NCBI GenBank assembly: GCA_964017125.1
Contig: OZ024902.1
Location: 51,217,914 to 51,281,913 of the forward strand
Length of the DNA stretch: 64,000 nucleotides
Direction: 5' to 3'
Source: Flabesymbios commensalis
Lineage: Eukaryota > Annelida > Polychaeta > Terebellida > Flabelligeridae
In this document: positions 24,001-32,074 of the stretch, in pieces
Numbering within the stretch: position 1 is the stretch's first letter
Layout of the letters: the number at the start of each line of letters is the position of its first letter
The notes under the pieces: generated by a model
Seen by the model: the letters and a program-made list of their open reading frames with translations, nothing else
Database searches by the model: none
What the model was told of the DNA's origin: nothing
Translations under genes and position numbers: made by a program

Positions 24001-27000
24001 ACATAGCCAGAAAAATATTTTTCATCTCCCGAAATTGACTGTTTTCTCCGGAAATCGGCAACAATCTAATGCGCGCGCTGTGCAGAAGAAGAACACATGT
24101 TTTTTTTGCTAATGCGCGGCCTAAATCTAATGCGCGCGCTCATCTAAAACACAGAAAAAAAACATAGTGGCCTAATAGTAATCCTGGACCAGTCATTTTA
24201 CGGCAAAAAACACCGAAACGCACGACAAATGGCGAAATCTTTTATATGATTTCACTATGCAATTCAGAATCAAAACATTCTTAAAATCCCCCAAAGTCCA
24301 TTTGGTAAAAGGTTACCTAATTTACTTAAAATCAAGAAGGCCACTTCGATTTTAAGGTCAAAATATCAATTTCAAGGTAAAACATCTCTCTGGTTTGAAT
24401 AAAATATGTTAGCATAATTTTAGTATCAAGCATGTCAAACCTAAATTTGTATTTTTGAAAGAACGTCAATACAGATCCAACAATTATACAATAAATTAAT
24501 TTACAACACAAATCGTAATGATAAAATATGATGCAAAGATGGCAACGTCATTGGCATTAAATTAATTTACAACACAAATCGTAATGATAAAATATGATGC
24601 AAAGATGGCAACGTCATTGGCATCTAGTGGTCTAATTGAACTATGGAGATCAAATTCAAGATTGTTCGCTGAAAATTCAAGATTGTTCGTAAATTTTCTG
24701 GTATGTAGGATCCATGGACAATGTTTACTTTCAAATGTAAGGGGTAATTGGATACTGAAACCATTCATAAAAATTATATTATTGTGATAACATACATGTA
24801 TTTTTATTCAGCGTATGGTATTCCTTCTCGTTATGCACCTATAACAAAGACTTTTTAATGGTACAGAGTGGGGATAGGTTTATTGCCAGCTTAAAGCTAA
24901 TATCCTATTCTGGGATTCAAATGATGTTCTGATTACTAATATTTGTACAGGATGCAGACAGTGGTTGTGACAACATCGTCTACAGTTCAATCAGATATTA
25001 TTTAAAAGACCTAGGTTTGGATTCAGCTGTAATAATCAACTTCTCCACGAACCATGTCATCCTGACTGACATCACATTGGGAACATATGTCATGGAGATC
25101 ACTCAAGTCAACAATGATTATCTGTCAACACGATCACATGCAATAACAATTCAAATACCTACAAGTAAGTTATAAATACAAAACTTAAATGTATTTATAA
25201 ATATATGTATGTAATATAATTAGGATAGTTGTTCTATAAACAACGTAAGTAAAATATAATGTATGTCGCCTTGCACTAAGGATAAAGCTGTACTGGGCGG
25301 TACTGGGTAACACGGCCTGAACATGGCCTTATACAGTGTAGGTGGTCTATTTACATCTTTAGATTAAATCGATAAATGTCTAGACCGGGGTAGGCCTCTA
25401 CATGTTTTAAATTTGTGCGAAAAAGGAAAAAAAGGAATAAAGAGCCTCTACCCACAATGAGTCACTTCTCTTCGGTAAAAACATATATGACAGTACACAG
25501 GATACCACTTCTAGGTTTTGTATGAGGGGTGATCCTACGTAGATATTGTTCAGCGAAATATGGGGGTCCGAGGGCTTATCCGTAGTAATAATATTTTCAA
25601 TTTGCATCTGAATAGGGGTGTCAGAAAGATGTATCTATTCATTCGTGTGCCTCAATACAAGGATGAACGCAGGTGTTGTTAATAGTGATTTAAGGGTAGC
25701 TGCAACAAAACATGTTCAAAATGTCAATGCATTCTGACAAAAAGAGCATTTGTTTATCTGAAACTGAAGAAATTGACTGTTGCATATCATCGAGGGGTTA
25801 CCATGATAAGACTTTTCCGTTATTGTCTGATGCAATACATTTGCATATATAATACAAACGGTTTAATAATTTATTTTATGGTAGATATAGATTGCAACTA
25901 AGACTTCTAAAAAAGTCCCGAGCAAAGGTCTATTCAATTTCGAGAAATCGACTCAAACTATTTTCAAATCTCACAAGTTTTTCTGAATTTTTTAGGACAC
26001 CAGGAATCGATTGCAACTACCAGTTTGACTATAAAATGCTGCGTGATCGACTTGAAGTCGATTTAAAGATTTAAAAAAAATATTTCAAAAAATATTTCTG
26101 AAGTTTTTGTGTATCTGCGCATATTAATGTAGAGGTGGCATAATATAATATGTGGTATGACCTGGAACTGAGTGCAACATATTTTTGCTTGGTAAATAAT
26201 TTTATGATACCCTAGATTGACATACTAAAATGATAAAAAGCTGTGCGTTGAAAATGTCACAAAAAGAAAAAATCTAGATCTAAGATGTCTGCCATCCATG
26301 CATTTCTTGTGTAACTTTAAAATGTAATATATCGTACAAAGAATGTCGTACAGATATGAATAAAGTGGTTTGCTATGAGCTTGCTCCACTTCCAACACAA
26401 TTGTTTCAATAACACAGTAAAATCCAAGATTGCCGCTATGCAATTCCGGAACATCTGTAAATATGTTTCTTAAAAAAATGTAACAGTCGTAGATATATGA
26501 GTGAAATATGGTTTCTCTGACATTCTGGTTCTAAATATAACATAGATAAAAGGATAGGGGAATCTAGAATGACCAGCACGTAATTTTGGAGTAATATTAT
26601 GTGCTAATCATCTAGTTTACACAATACAACGTATGACTATTACCATCCACACGGCTTCGTATTGAGATGAGTTATTTGTACTGTCCTTATCTTACATATA
26701 GAGTGTGCATCTGGTACATACGGTGTGAACTGTGGACAACAATGTAGTCCTTATTGTGCTGATCCTGGTATATGTCATCCCCAGGATGGAGTGTGTGAGT
26801 GTGCTGAATGGGCGACTGGAAACACATGTGATCACAGGATAGGTGGGAACAGTTTTCAATAATTAACGTTCCATCCATCAAATGTTACGCATGAAATGCA
26901 TATTCGTTCTTTATCATAAATGTAACAGTGTTATAAAATAAACAGATTGCTTTATGTTAATCATGTTAATCGGTGGCCAATCGACCTGACAGCTATCATT

Positions 27001-28410
27001 AAAGATGTATGCCATGTCATTTTCATTATGGTGAAAACAATTTTCTGTTCTTTAGTTTTCACCGTTTTGTTCCTTGGATCACTTGACAGGACTACCTGTT
27101 TGTTGTACGATTTCACCTCTCTAAGATGTAGACTTATTTTGTCTGGATATGTGACTAAAAGGCGCAGATGCTGTGATTAACAATTTACCAGATTTGACGC
27201 GTTTGATCATGTTTAGTCGTTTTAATTTTGTTCCCATACCTAATGCAGTCACGTTGCACGGACTAACTGTCATTTCTGACTGTATATCTTTATCTTTCAG
27301 CTTCACCGACTTCTGGAGGTGGAAGTGTTGTGTTAGGTGGAGTTGTTGGAGGAGTGATTGTCTTTGTGTTAATCAGTGTGATCCTGATAGTTGTTGGTAT
27401 TATATTGAGGTACAGGTTAGTATATTATACTCACTATAATCAAATAATACTCTCAAATGCTGCATTGTTGTTTCTGTTACAAGTACTGCACATTAGTAAG
27501 CATAATAAAACACAACACGATTATTTGTGTACATTCAGATGGATGTATTCCCGTAATGTGGTACAATGTTCTAACATGAATTACATTGAGACATAAGGCT
27601 CGGGCCTTGTTAGTTTCAGTCACAAAGTTATATTCCCACTCTTACAACAGTGTGCCTATACAAACATATTGATACACATGTATGCATATACCGTTATTTA
27701 GAAAAAAAATGACCAGTTATCTGTCGATGTTATGAAATTAGGAAAATGATATATATATAGAAATATTTTCCAGCTTTAGAAGTTGCATATTATTGTATAA
27801 TTTTATGATTGACGAAATATAATAGCTAACAGTTTTAATTGCAGCATTAATGTTCATCTCTTTTATTGTCTGTGTATGTATAGGAGAAAGAAGAGGACAA
27901 AACGCAAGAAGGAGTGTTATTCTGAAAGTAATGCCAACACTGATATAAGACGTAATGCTACAGACTCCCAACTTAAAGGTGATGACAGGCAATAAGTCAA
28001 ATGTCTACCAGGCCTGTTGCTAAACAGTCAAATGGTAGTTGTTTCACAAGTACATGTATAACCAATATTGTATAGGTTTTTGTGAATATTTTAATCATAT
28101 CTACTTTTTTATAATTTTTTTTAAATTTGTTTTTTCAGACGTTTTGTCCACTCGTCAAAATATAACTGACGAGAGATTACCTCAAGATACAGATTCGTAT
28201 GAGTCACCTCCTTTTGATACAGCGACATACGAAACAATACATTGTGACATAAATGTATATGAAAATGATGAAATGTCCCAAAATAATCAAACGACATATG
28301 AAATGCCGATTCGTGATACAACGACACTTAGAACGGACTCATCATCCCTCGACATGACAACATATGATGCATTATCCCCGGAGACTTTAGAGAACAAAAA
28401 CTCTTTTTAA
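1..28410 (+). CDS. Gene A: EGF / galactose-binding-like / FN3 transmembrane receptor, 13 exons (first 7 coding bases outside window)
   Basis: Coding exons: 1-48, 10243-10431, 19512-19757, 20074-20334, 21565-21654, 21839-21991, 22236-22544, 22661-22743, 24951-25164, 26702-26842, 27301-27415, 27884-27978, 28139-28410. All introns are GT-AG. Most junctions are phase 1; exon 8/9 is phase 0 and exon 11/12 phase 2. With the 7 bases missing at the left edge (taken from gene B) the frame is 741 codons including TAA, without a stop. Approximate residues: signal peptide 1-18, 8-Cys module 19-81, galactose-binding-like domain 82-250, 6-Cys segment 251-280, 8-Cys EGF 281-331, FN3 332-434, second FN3 435-533, EGF 534-580, helix about 589-615, tyrosine-rich tail to 740. 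It would be a type I plasma-membrane protein. The phase-1 module borders are typical of animal exon shuffling. No catalytic domain is present. Ligand and role are unknown; a recognition or adhesion receptor with SH2-based signalling is inferred. The architecture partly recalls Tie, MEGF and receptor-phosphatase ectodomains, but I cannot assign an orthologue. Confidence 0.85.
214..442 (-). mobile_element. tRNA-derived SINE, truncated (intron 1, gene A)
   Basis: Reverse complement of the SINE family seen whole at 20634 and 49101: starts with the ATGAAATGAATCGGGCTTTAGGCC tail (two overlapping blocks), runs through the second tRNA-like unit and ends in the TCGGCGGTCTTCCCC joint. The head is replaced by a GC-rich stretch. 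The copy in gene B is 38112-38325. Confidence 0.75.
450..2150 (+). repeat. Ancient two-unit tandem repeat in intron 1
   Basis: Unit 450-1160 and unit 1470-2140 share blocks in the same order: GGATTTACCGAGACCTATTTT, a CGCGNCTAATNAT...AAAAAATNC block, GACCAGATA...AACANTACG, a TACACCCTT block and an AATAAAACTCATT block. They are heavily diverged. Unique sequence with a (CA/CT)-rich stretch lies between. The same pair occurs in gene B at 38335-39950. Confidence 0.6.
2330..3480. repeat. AT-rich intron 1 segment with a 33-bp hairpin
   Basis: AT-rich sequence with recurrent short words (CATTATAATG, ATATC, TAATGCCA), no coding sign. It contains inverted arms 3021-3053 and 3060-3092 (30 of 33 paired, 6-base loop). 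In gene B the arms are 40817-40849 and 40856-40888. Possibly an old MITE-like element; no clear ends were found. Confidence 0.5.
3560..4650 (+). repeat. Three diverged ~335-bp tandem units with CCATCTTGG motifs (intron 1, gene A)
   Basis: Each unit has a GCGGCCATCTTGGATTCC-like block (3615, 3916, 4282), then an ACATTAAAATGTAAGATTAGAC block, a GAGATGACTATNATGC block and a second (C)GGCNGCCATTTT block. The CCATCTTGG core equals the YY1-type motif. The gene B counterpart is 41390-42420. Confidence 0.65.
4960..5060 (-). mobile_element. SINE head fragment (intron 1, gene A)
   Basis: Reverse complement of the first tRNA-like unit of the SINE (CCCTAAGGGTAGTGGTTAGCACC..TTTCACGCTC..AGTTCGGGG), next to a GCACCCCCCTCAGGAT block also seen at 462 and 1500. 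The counterpart in gene B is 42735-42840. Confidence 0.6.
6333..6615 (+). mobile_element. Dimeric tRNA-derived SINE, left arm of inverted duplication (gene A)
   Basis: The first unit has a B box GGTTCGAACCC preceded by an A-box-like TAGCGCCGTGGTTAAAG. After a CTGCTCAC..GATTCAATATTG linker, a second tRNA-like unit GTGACCAAGAGGTAAAGAGC..GGCTCGAATTTC follows. The tail is ATTCATTTCATTTCAT. Flanked by the target duplication ATATTGAGCAT at 6318-6328 and 6613-6623. Confidence 0.85.
8441..8721 (-). mobile_element. Dimeric tRNA-derived SINE, right arm of inverted duplication (gene A)
   Basis: Mirror copy of 6333-6615 with the same target duplication (ATGCTCAATAT at both ends), showing it was copied with the arm and not inserted twice. 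Confidence 0.85.
10243..10431 (+). CDS. Gene A exon 2, 8-Cys EGF/laminin-like module
   Basis: The acceptor is TTGTCTTCAG and the donor CAAG|GTGAGA, phase 1 at both ends. The 63-residue module has eight cysteines in a compact EGF-like pattern with a D-x-W-T-G-E-C core, as in MEGF or laminin EGF repeats. It ends in a polar loop (ETDEDGGRTNQYG) that differs strongly in gene B. It is the first extracellular module after the signal peptide. Confidence 0.82.
10550..10740 (+). pseudogene. LINE reverse-transcriptase fragment in intron 2 (gene A)
   Basis: In one frame it reads LNIDKDNVTAMTLLDLSAAFDS, the LLDLSAAFD motif of non-LTR (CR1/Jockey-like) reverse transcriptases. About 130 bases on, another frame reads FYPDDTQIH, a changed form of the catalytic YADDTQI motif. 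In an intact LINE the two are more than 100 residues apart, so the part between has largely been lost. Confidence 0.72.
12145..12776. mobile_element. 632-bp MITE-like DNA element present only in gene A
   Basis: Starts CGATGGGTTAAAACAATAGTG and ends with its near inverse (CACTATTGTTTAAGACCATCG), flanked by AGCT on both sides (12141-12144, 12777-12780). The empty site with a single AGCT is in gene B near 51580. Inside, an AAGTCGACTTAGCACATTNTTATTCTCG-type word recurs about four times. No coding capacity. Confidence 0.78.
13021..13650. repeat. Segment of ~630 bp present in gene A and absent from gene B
   Basis: The gene B junction is GGGTACCTTTAA|TATATGTAAGACC near 51830. The segment includes two palindromes built on CCAACGTCGAAGACGTTGG (13368) and GGGCCAGCGTCGCAGACGTTGGCC (13479). 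Whether it is an insertion in A or a loss in B is not settled by the ends. Confidence 0.6.
13650..15990. repeat. Inverted-repeat element in intron 2 (gene A)
   Basis: Left arm about 13755-14510 and right arm about 15290-15985 are reverse complements with clear divergence. Shared landmarks are CATTGTTTACAAACAACAGGT, CGAGACGTTGA, GCTGATATAAAGCA, CTGATTCACCTGATCTGAGC and GGGTGTGGGGCTT. The spacer has no recognisable gene. The counterpart in gene B is about 51840-54070. Confidence 0.75.
13936..13958 (-). mobile_element. Minute SINE-tail insertion with target duplication (gene A only)
   Basis: About 23 bases of the SINE 3' end (AAAATGAAATGAATCGGGCT) are flanked by two copies of TGACTATGTGTGCAA (about 13919-13935 and 13957-13972). 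Gene B has the empty site near 52095. Confidence 0.75.
16130..19240. mobile_element. Old non-autonomous DNA-transposon-like element with ~230-bp inverted ends (gene A)
   Basis: Left end CATTGTAGTCTGGGAGCC..CTTGATCCAAAAAGTGG..GACAGGAAAATAT..GGGATGTTCAAGGGTACCCTCGAG is mirrored by the right end at 19035-19240. Inside, about three tandem units of ~360-380 bp start at 16449, 16830 and 17187 with a CNCCCTTNNANCGCTGAAAGTC word, and one mirrored copy of that word is at 18875. No transposase was seen. The counterpart is 54270-57335. Confidence 0.7.
16649..16660 (+). promoter_or_regulatory. AGGTCAAAGGTC nuclear-receptor DR1-like motif in a tandem unit
   Basis: An exact direct repeat of AGGTCA-type half-sites spaced by one base. 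The next tandem unit at about 17010 has lost it (AGGTCAAAAATCC). Same motif in gene B at 54787-54798. It could be chance within a repeat. Confidence 0.3.
19512..19757 (+). CDS. Gene A exon 3, first half of galactose-binding-like (F5/8C, F-lectin-like) domain
   Basis: Begins G-NIAVLPSTSVS, followed by AINAVDN and WWMADLGELHWVESIVIYG. These are the hallmarks of the F5/8C and fucolectin fold (N-x-A at the start, A-x-D-G/N, W-W-x-x-D-L-G, V-x-x-I-x-I-Y). The acceptor must be TTGTAG at 19511, because the nearby AACCAG at 19498 would put a stop in frame. The donor is TTTT|GTGAGT. I do not see the fucose-binding H-x24-RGD pattern of F-type lectins, so sugar binding is uncertain. Confidence 0.82.
20074..20334 (+). 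CDS. Gene A exon 4, second half of galactose-binding-like domain
   Basis: Acceptor TTTGTAG at 20073 (the earlier CAG at 20059 runs into a stop); donor GTAG|GTGAGT; phase 1 to 1. Contains the closing strands RYISLKK and FLVACEVVISG, typical of the end of an F5/8C-like domain, with a CGDMDTKAC loop between. Together with exon 3 it forms one domain of about 169 residues. Confidence 0.82.
20634..20922 (+). mobile_element. Dimeric tRNA-derived SINE (intron 4, gene A)
   Basis: Starts GGGCGGGGGCCCTAGGGTAG with a TGGTTAGCACCG A-box region and a GTTCGGGGTTCG B-box region; second unit GTAGGGTGCTCGGCC..TTTCGAATCC; tail CCTGATTCATTTAATTTTAT. Target duplication TTTGAGCCCCGCCAT / TTTGAGCCCGTCAT at 20619 and 20920. 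Confidence 0.85.
21565..21654 (+). CDS. Gene A exon 5, short 6-Cys segment
   Basis: A 30-residue phase-1 exon with six cysteines (DCNTNCTSDC, then GCSMCQPG, then NCAK), acceptor TTTTCAG and donor AAAG|GTCTGT. It looks like half an EGF or laminin-type module, a disulfide linker between the lectin-like domain and the next EGF. Gene B differs here only by a silent change, which supports it as a real exon. Confidence 0.75.
21839..21991 (+). CDS. Gene A exon 6, 8-Cys EGF-like module
   Basis: Acceptor GTCTTTAG, donor ATAG|GTAAAC, phase 1 to 1. Encodes 51 residues with eight cysteines in the order expected for a MEGF/SREC-type EGF (W-G-x-N-C, C-G-R-C, G-x-S-C, G-S-C, G-C-E-D-W) and one N-glycosylation motif (NYT). 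Gene B has one extra codon here (CNLQG against CNQG). Confidence 0.82.
22236..22544 (+). CDS. Gene A exon 7, fibronectin type III-like domain 1
   Basis: Acceptor CTTAACAG, donor CAAG|GTCAGT, phase 1 to 1. The 103 residues show the FN3 order: ANVKWEPP (B-strand Trp), a tyrosine-rich YYEYRVNV strand, LTNLHHNTNYTVWV (the L-x-P/N-x-T-x-Y-x-V core), and ENVTFKT at the end. Contains the boundary (about 22351-22370) where identity to gene B drops sharply. Confidence 0.85.
22661..22743 (+). CDS. Gene A exon 8, first part of FN3-like domain 2
   Basis: Acceptor GCTGAAG, donor GAA|GTAAGT. Enters in phase 1 and leaves in phase 0. Encodes APEKISDVLYNISS...FTVNVWWQYE, the A and B strands of an FN3 fold with the usual Trp. 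It is short (83 bases), but the same exon with the same borders is present in gene B. Confidence 0.78.
23537..23700 (+). mobile_element. 5'-truncated SINE (intron 8, gene A)
   Basis: Holds only the second tRNA-like unit (GTGCCTCCTCGACCAGGAGGTATGTGC..GGCTCGAATTTCGAATCC) and the rest of the SINE body, running straight into a long ATTC array. Not present in the non-homologous intron 8 of gene B. Confidence 0.72.
23700..23783 (+). repeat. (ATTC)n microsatellite at SINE tail
   Basis: About 21 uninterrupted TTCA units, most likely grown from the ATTCATTTCATT tail of the adjoining SINE. Confidence 0.95.
23840..24180 (+). repeat. Purine/GC-alternating segment in intron 8 (gene A)
   Basis: Contains CTAATGCGCGCGCT twice (24067, 24129) and CTAATGCGCGG (24109), preceded by AATGAGGGNGGNN and poly-A runs. 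Unidentified repeat; the GCGCGCGC runs could favour left-handed DNA. Confidence 0.4.
24492..24623 (+). repeat. Recent 66-bp tandem duplication (intron 8, gene A)
   Basis: Two copies of a 66-base unit beginning TAAATTAATTTACAACACAA follow one another with no mismatch that I can see except at the right edge. Confidence 0.9.
24951..25164 (+). CDS. Gene A exon 9, second part of FN3-like domain 2
   Basis: Acceptor TTTGTACAG, donor ACAA|GTAAGT, phase 0 in and phase 1 out. Encodes DADSGCDNIVYSS, a strand YYLKDL, then LTDITLGTYVMEITQVN, which matches the E, F and G strands of FN3. It joins exon 8 in frame. The intron between them carries repeats only. Confidence 0.8.
26702..26842 (+). CDS. Gene A exon 10, MEGF/SREC-type EGF module next to the membrane
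   Basis: Acceptor ACATATAG, donor ATAG|GTGGGA, phase 1 both ends. The eight cysteines follow the MEGF10/scavenger receptor F spacing: C-x-x-G-x-Y-G-x-x-C, C-x-x-x-C, C-H-P, G-V-C-E-C, then T-C. A hidden exon in a part of the window without long open frames. Confidence 0.82.
27301..27415 (+). CDS. Gene A exon 11, transmembrane helix
   Basis: Acceptor ATCTTTCAG, donor CAG|GTTAGT, phase 1 in and phase 2 out. A Gly/Ser stalk (TSGGGS) leads into about 27 hydrophobic residues (VVLGGVVGGVIVFVLISV then ILIVVGIIL) followed by RYR. Single-pass helix with a GG-rich N-terminal half. Confidence 0.85.
27884..27978 (+). CDS. Gene A exon 12, basic juxtamembrane segment
   Basis: Acceptor GTATAG, donor AAAG|GTGATG. 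Encodes RRKKRTKRKKECYSESNAN, a strong stop-transfer signal fixing the C-terminus inside the cell, then DSQLK. Joins exon 11 in phase 2 and exon 13 in phase 1. Confidence 0.8.
28139..28410 (+). CDS. Gene A exon 13, tyrosine-motif cytoplasmic tail and stop
   Basis: Acceptor TTTTTTCAG. The last 90 codons end in TAA at 28408. The tail holds YESP, YETI, YEND, YEMP and YDAL, each preceded by acidic or Thr-rich sequence. YESP and YEMP fit Y-x-x-P SH2/adaptor sites; YETI and YDAL have the Y-x-x-I/L shape but lack the usual residue two before Tyr of an ITIM. No kinase or phosphatase follows. An AATAAA lies 26 bases after the stop. Confidence 0.83.
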
Positions 28411-28435
28411 AACGAAAATCAATTAGATCATCAGT

Positions 28436-28441
28436 AATAAA
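28436..28441 (+). promoter_or_regulatory. Polyadenylation signal of gene A
   Basis: AATAAA, 26 bases after the stop codon of exon 13. The 3' UTR would be very short; other AATAAA-like hexamers occur further downstream (about 29429), so longer transcripts are possible. Confidence 0.5.
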
Positions 28442-31400
28442 CCCAGATCTATCAGAACCGCTACGTGAATATCAGGGCCGATAATATAGGAATAGGTAGG
28501 CAGATAATCTATACGTTACTTGAGGATAAACCACATTCACATATTTTTATTTATGAGAATATAAATCCAAATTTTGATATATTATTTGCGAAGTTTGAAT
28601 CGTTAAAAATTGTGTAAGCTGATGGCATATAATGTAATACATATGTTGCTGATCAACAATAATTTAGTGTTGCCGGTTATGTTAGTGTGAAATAATATAA
28701 TTATATTACTGTTTAATTGTTCATAAAAAAAACTTAGTCAAGAGTCATCATCGACAACAATTTTAAATATATCGCCTTGTCGACTGTTGATTGGCAATAT
28801 GGGACCAATCGAGGTAAATTCTGATGCGTAAAGTAGATAGAAAGGTAACTTACTGTATAAAACACTTGATCGTGATTTGCCCACGAATCTGTAATATCGC
28901 CAACGTCCATTCAATTTAAAACGCCCTTAAAGTACAATTGTAGGGAATTATTTTCTCAAACATAGTTTTCAAACATATTGGCAAAATATTATGACTTGGA
29001 AAGAGTTACACATGACCTACGTATCTCCTTTACACGAAAAGTGTATCCACCACTTAGAGATCTTACTATGTGGCGTCTTACATGTACTTTACTTTTCAAA
29101 TCTTCTAATTTTTAAACATGGTTTAGTAATAGAATACTCTGTTTCCAGCCATTATTTGGCCTGTTCAACTTACTTTTGATTAAACAGGGCATGATTAATG
29201 AAAAATAACATGATATTTGTTTTTCAAGATGCGAGGATAATTTTGTCACAATGAAACAGCTTCAATCTTCCCAAAATCCTAAAAATGAAACTTAGCCAGC
29301 GATCACGTGCAGGTATATACAATATCATGTTGATTTTAATAACGATATGATTCAATGACATAATTAGCTATCAAACGAATTGGAATAAATGTATATGCTT
29401 CTATAACATTGCTTAATTACTTAAAAATAAAATGAACTGAATCTATTGTGTACATCATACTATTGTGTACACCATTATACCTACTGATAGGCACCTATAT
29501 CATGTATATATGATTTATGAAGTTTTTATCATAATTATTAACCATTTAAATGTAGACATTTTTAAAATTTGGAATAATTTGTTAAACTTTTGTCCAATAA
29601 AATGGAAGGACACTTTTGTATCTCATACATGATTTGTATATGGATACCGGGCTGGAGGCGGTGCCTGTGTACAGGTGTAGAGCGGCAATGATTAAGCTGA
29701 TGAGCCTATCCCCTGGGTCAAGTTAACTGACCAAAGAACATAACTAGTCCGGCCTCCCACACAGCCGTCACTAGTAGTGACTAGACTCACATCCTCACAT
29801 AATTTTGAACCATTGAAGTGTGTGGTGAGCATCTCTCTTGCCCAAAGTAAATTGCTGAATTTCCTGAGATATTGGTGCTTAGCGATCATTATTCCAGGGT
29901 TTGAGTACAATGACATTTTGATATAATATTGTTTTCTAATTACAGCATACTCTACGTTACTTGAATGCAAACGTTCACAAGAAAATGATTAAAATTTCAT
30001 ACAGAACAATAGTCATAGAGCTTAAATCAACATTTAAATGGTATTCGATAAGGTTTTGAATACTATCAATGAGCCCTTTAGGTTGTTTTAATTGAGTGTC
30101 TAGACACTGGCACCAACATTATGTAGATTAGAGCCAGATCTAATAAGAAAACTCATTTGTTTGCATTTGCGATTTAGCAATATAACATATCCGCTCATCA
30201 ATCATGTAAGTGAAATGTTCACCCTCTTTAAACGTCACAATATTAATGGCATATATAACAGATTCCTATATATATATATATATAGACCCTTTTCAGCATT
30301 ATCATTCACAGCGCCACATGTTGGTTGGGAAGCAGCATGCATTTACCATGTAATAGTAGAACAGCCCGCACTGAATTATTTTTTTGCGACATGGAAGGGT
30401 AATAGAAGGCACCCATGCTAGGTCAGTCACTAATGGGACAATGAATAACGTACGAGTGGATGATTTTTAAGGTCATTTCAAAGTCACAAAGCTTAAAATG
30501 TGTACCATATTTATCATAATATACTATTTATTATTGTTATTAAATTCCATTATTTTGAATTACGTTATTTGTGATTGTGTTTCGCAGATATTTACAGCTT
30601 AAATTATTAGTTTCATTTTATTTTCAAATTATTAAAAGAGAATTCATTTAATATTGATAAAGTGATCGAGTAGCAATTTTGTATTTGTGTGCTTGTGTAG
30701 CCCATTATGACTTTATATTATTGACACTAATGATTAACATGATACTTAAATGTTCTATGCTAAAATTATAATTAATTAATTATTTATATAATTATTTTTA
30801 GTTCAGATGAGATGGAGGACTTTGTAGGCTAAGTTTTTAGAAAAATCATGTACATTTTCGGTATTATATAAAAACCTGTTCAAATACCTCGAAATACTCA
30901 CCTACATTTGTAGTTTGCAAAAGATCAAGATAGCCACTAACTGGTTATTAAACACGCAGTTATTTATACGATCGTATAAATACATATTAGTTTCAGATAA
31001 TTAGCATATTTCAAGAGTGTTGAGTGTTTTGAATAGGAATTAAATGAGCGCATCCATGTTTAAAATCTCTAAAAAATACTTGGACATAAATGTATGCCTT
31101 CTGCAAAGTAAAAAATACTTCATAAAATCGCAAATTTAATCTTAAAATAGCTAACTAGAAACTTCTTTTTATTTGGTGTACGATCGTGTTTTGGCTATAA
31201 GGGATGAATTCGCATCTAGCATGATGCTTGTCCTGTTAAAAAATTTGCGATAGTTATTCCGAAACATCAGTTCTTCTAAAAAAAATCCTGGAAGTTTTTT
31301 TTTTATTAACACGTTCAGGTAAATCTAACAATTGTTTTACTTAAGTATAATATTATGCGCATATACAGTTATTTGAAAAATAGTTATTCACTCAAAATGC

Positions 31401-32070
31401 CTGAGCACAAAAATGAATTTACACGTTTGTGTAAATTAAACATTTACACTATATGCATATTTTCCCCAAGCGGTTGATAACTAGTAATGAACTGTTTGTC
31501 TCAATTTTCTTTACCTTATATGTTTTTATTTGGTCAACTTTGTTTTATAAACAATATATATATAGTAACAAAAACACATCAACGACATTATCTGAACAAT
31601 GAACTACAAAAGGTCACACAATGCCACAACATTATAAGATCTAGACATACTGTAAAGTCATATCTTAGTATCCTGGCATTAAAATGTAAATTCCTGGATT
31701 TTTATGTGTATTGTCTTATAATGCTATTACAATAACAGCAAAGTAATATATTTTGATATTATAATACCTCGAATGATTATATTTTATATAATGACATGCA
31801 CGAATTTATATACGCCCATTGAGATATCTTGATATTGGAGTAGTGCGATATAGTAATGATATTTTTTTTACATTGAAATGCAATGTCTAAATATTATATG
31901 GTCGCATCCTGACATGATGTATTTCAAGGCATCCTATTGTCACGAAATCACATTATAATGCAATATTTTGGCAATGCCTAGGGATTTTATAAAGTAGAAT
32001 ATTGTGCCATTACTTATAATGTTCCACCCTGATAATACTAATATTATATCCCGAGTCTATTGTAATATAA
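28442..32070. other. Intergenic DNA, no gene recognised
   Basis: AT-rich sequence after gene A. A somewhat more GC-balanced stretch at 29640-29990 carries a 92-codon open frame on the minus strand that I cannot assign. A TA microsatellite lies at 30267-30287. 31590-32090 shows CATTATAATG-type words like those of intron 1. I see no exons with good splice sites. Confidence 0.5.
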
Positions 32071-32074
32071 TTGG

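Noticed and set aside
29692-29970. 92-codon minus-strand open frame between the genes
   Set aside because: No recognisable domain, no homologous copy in the window and no promoter or polyadenylation context.
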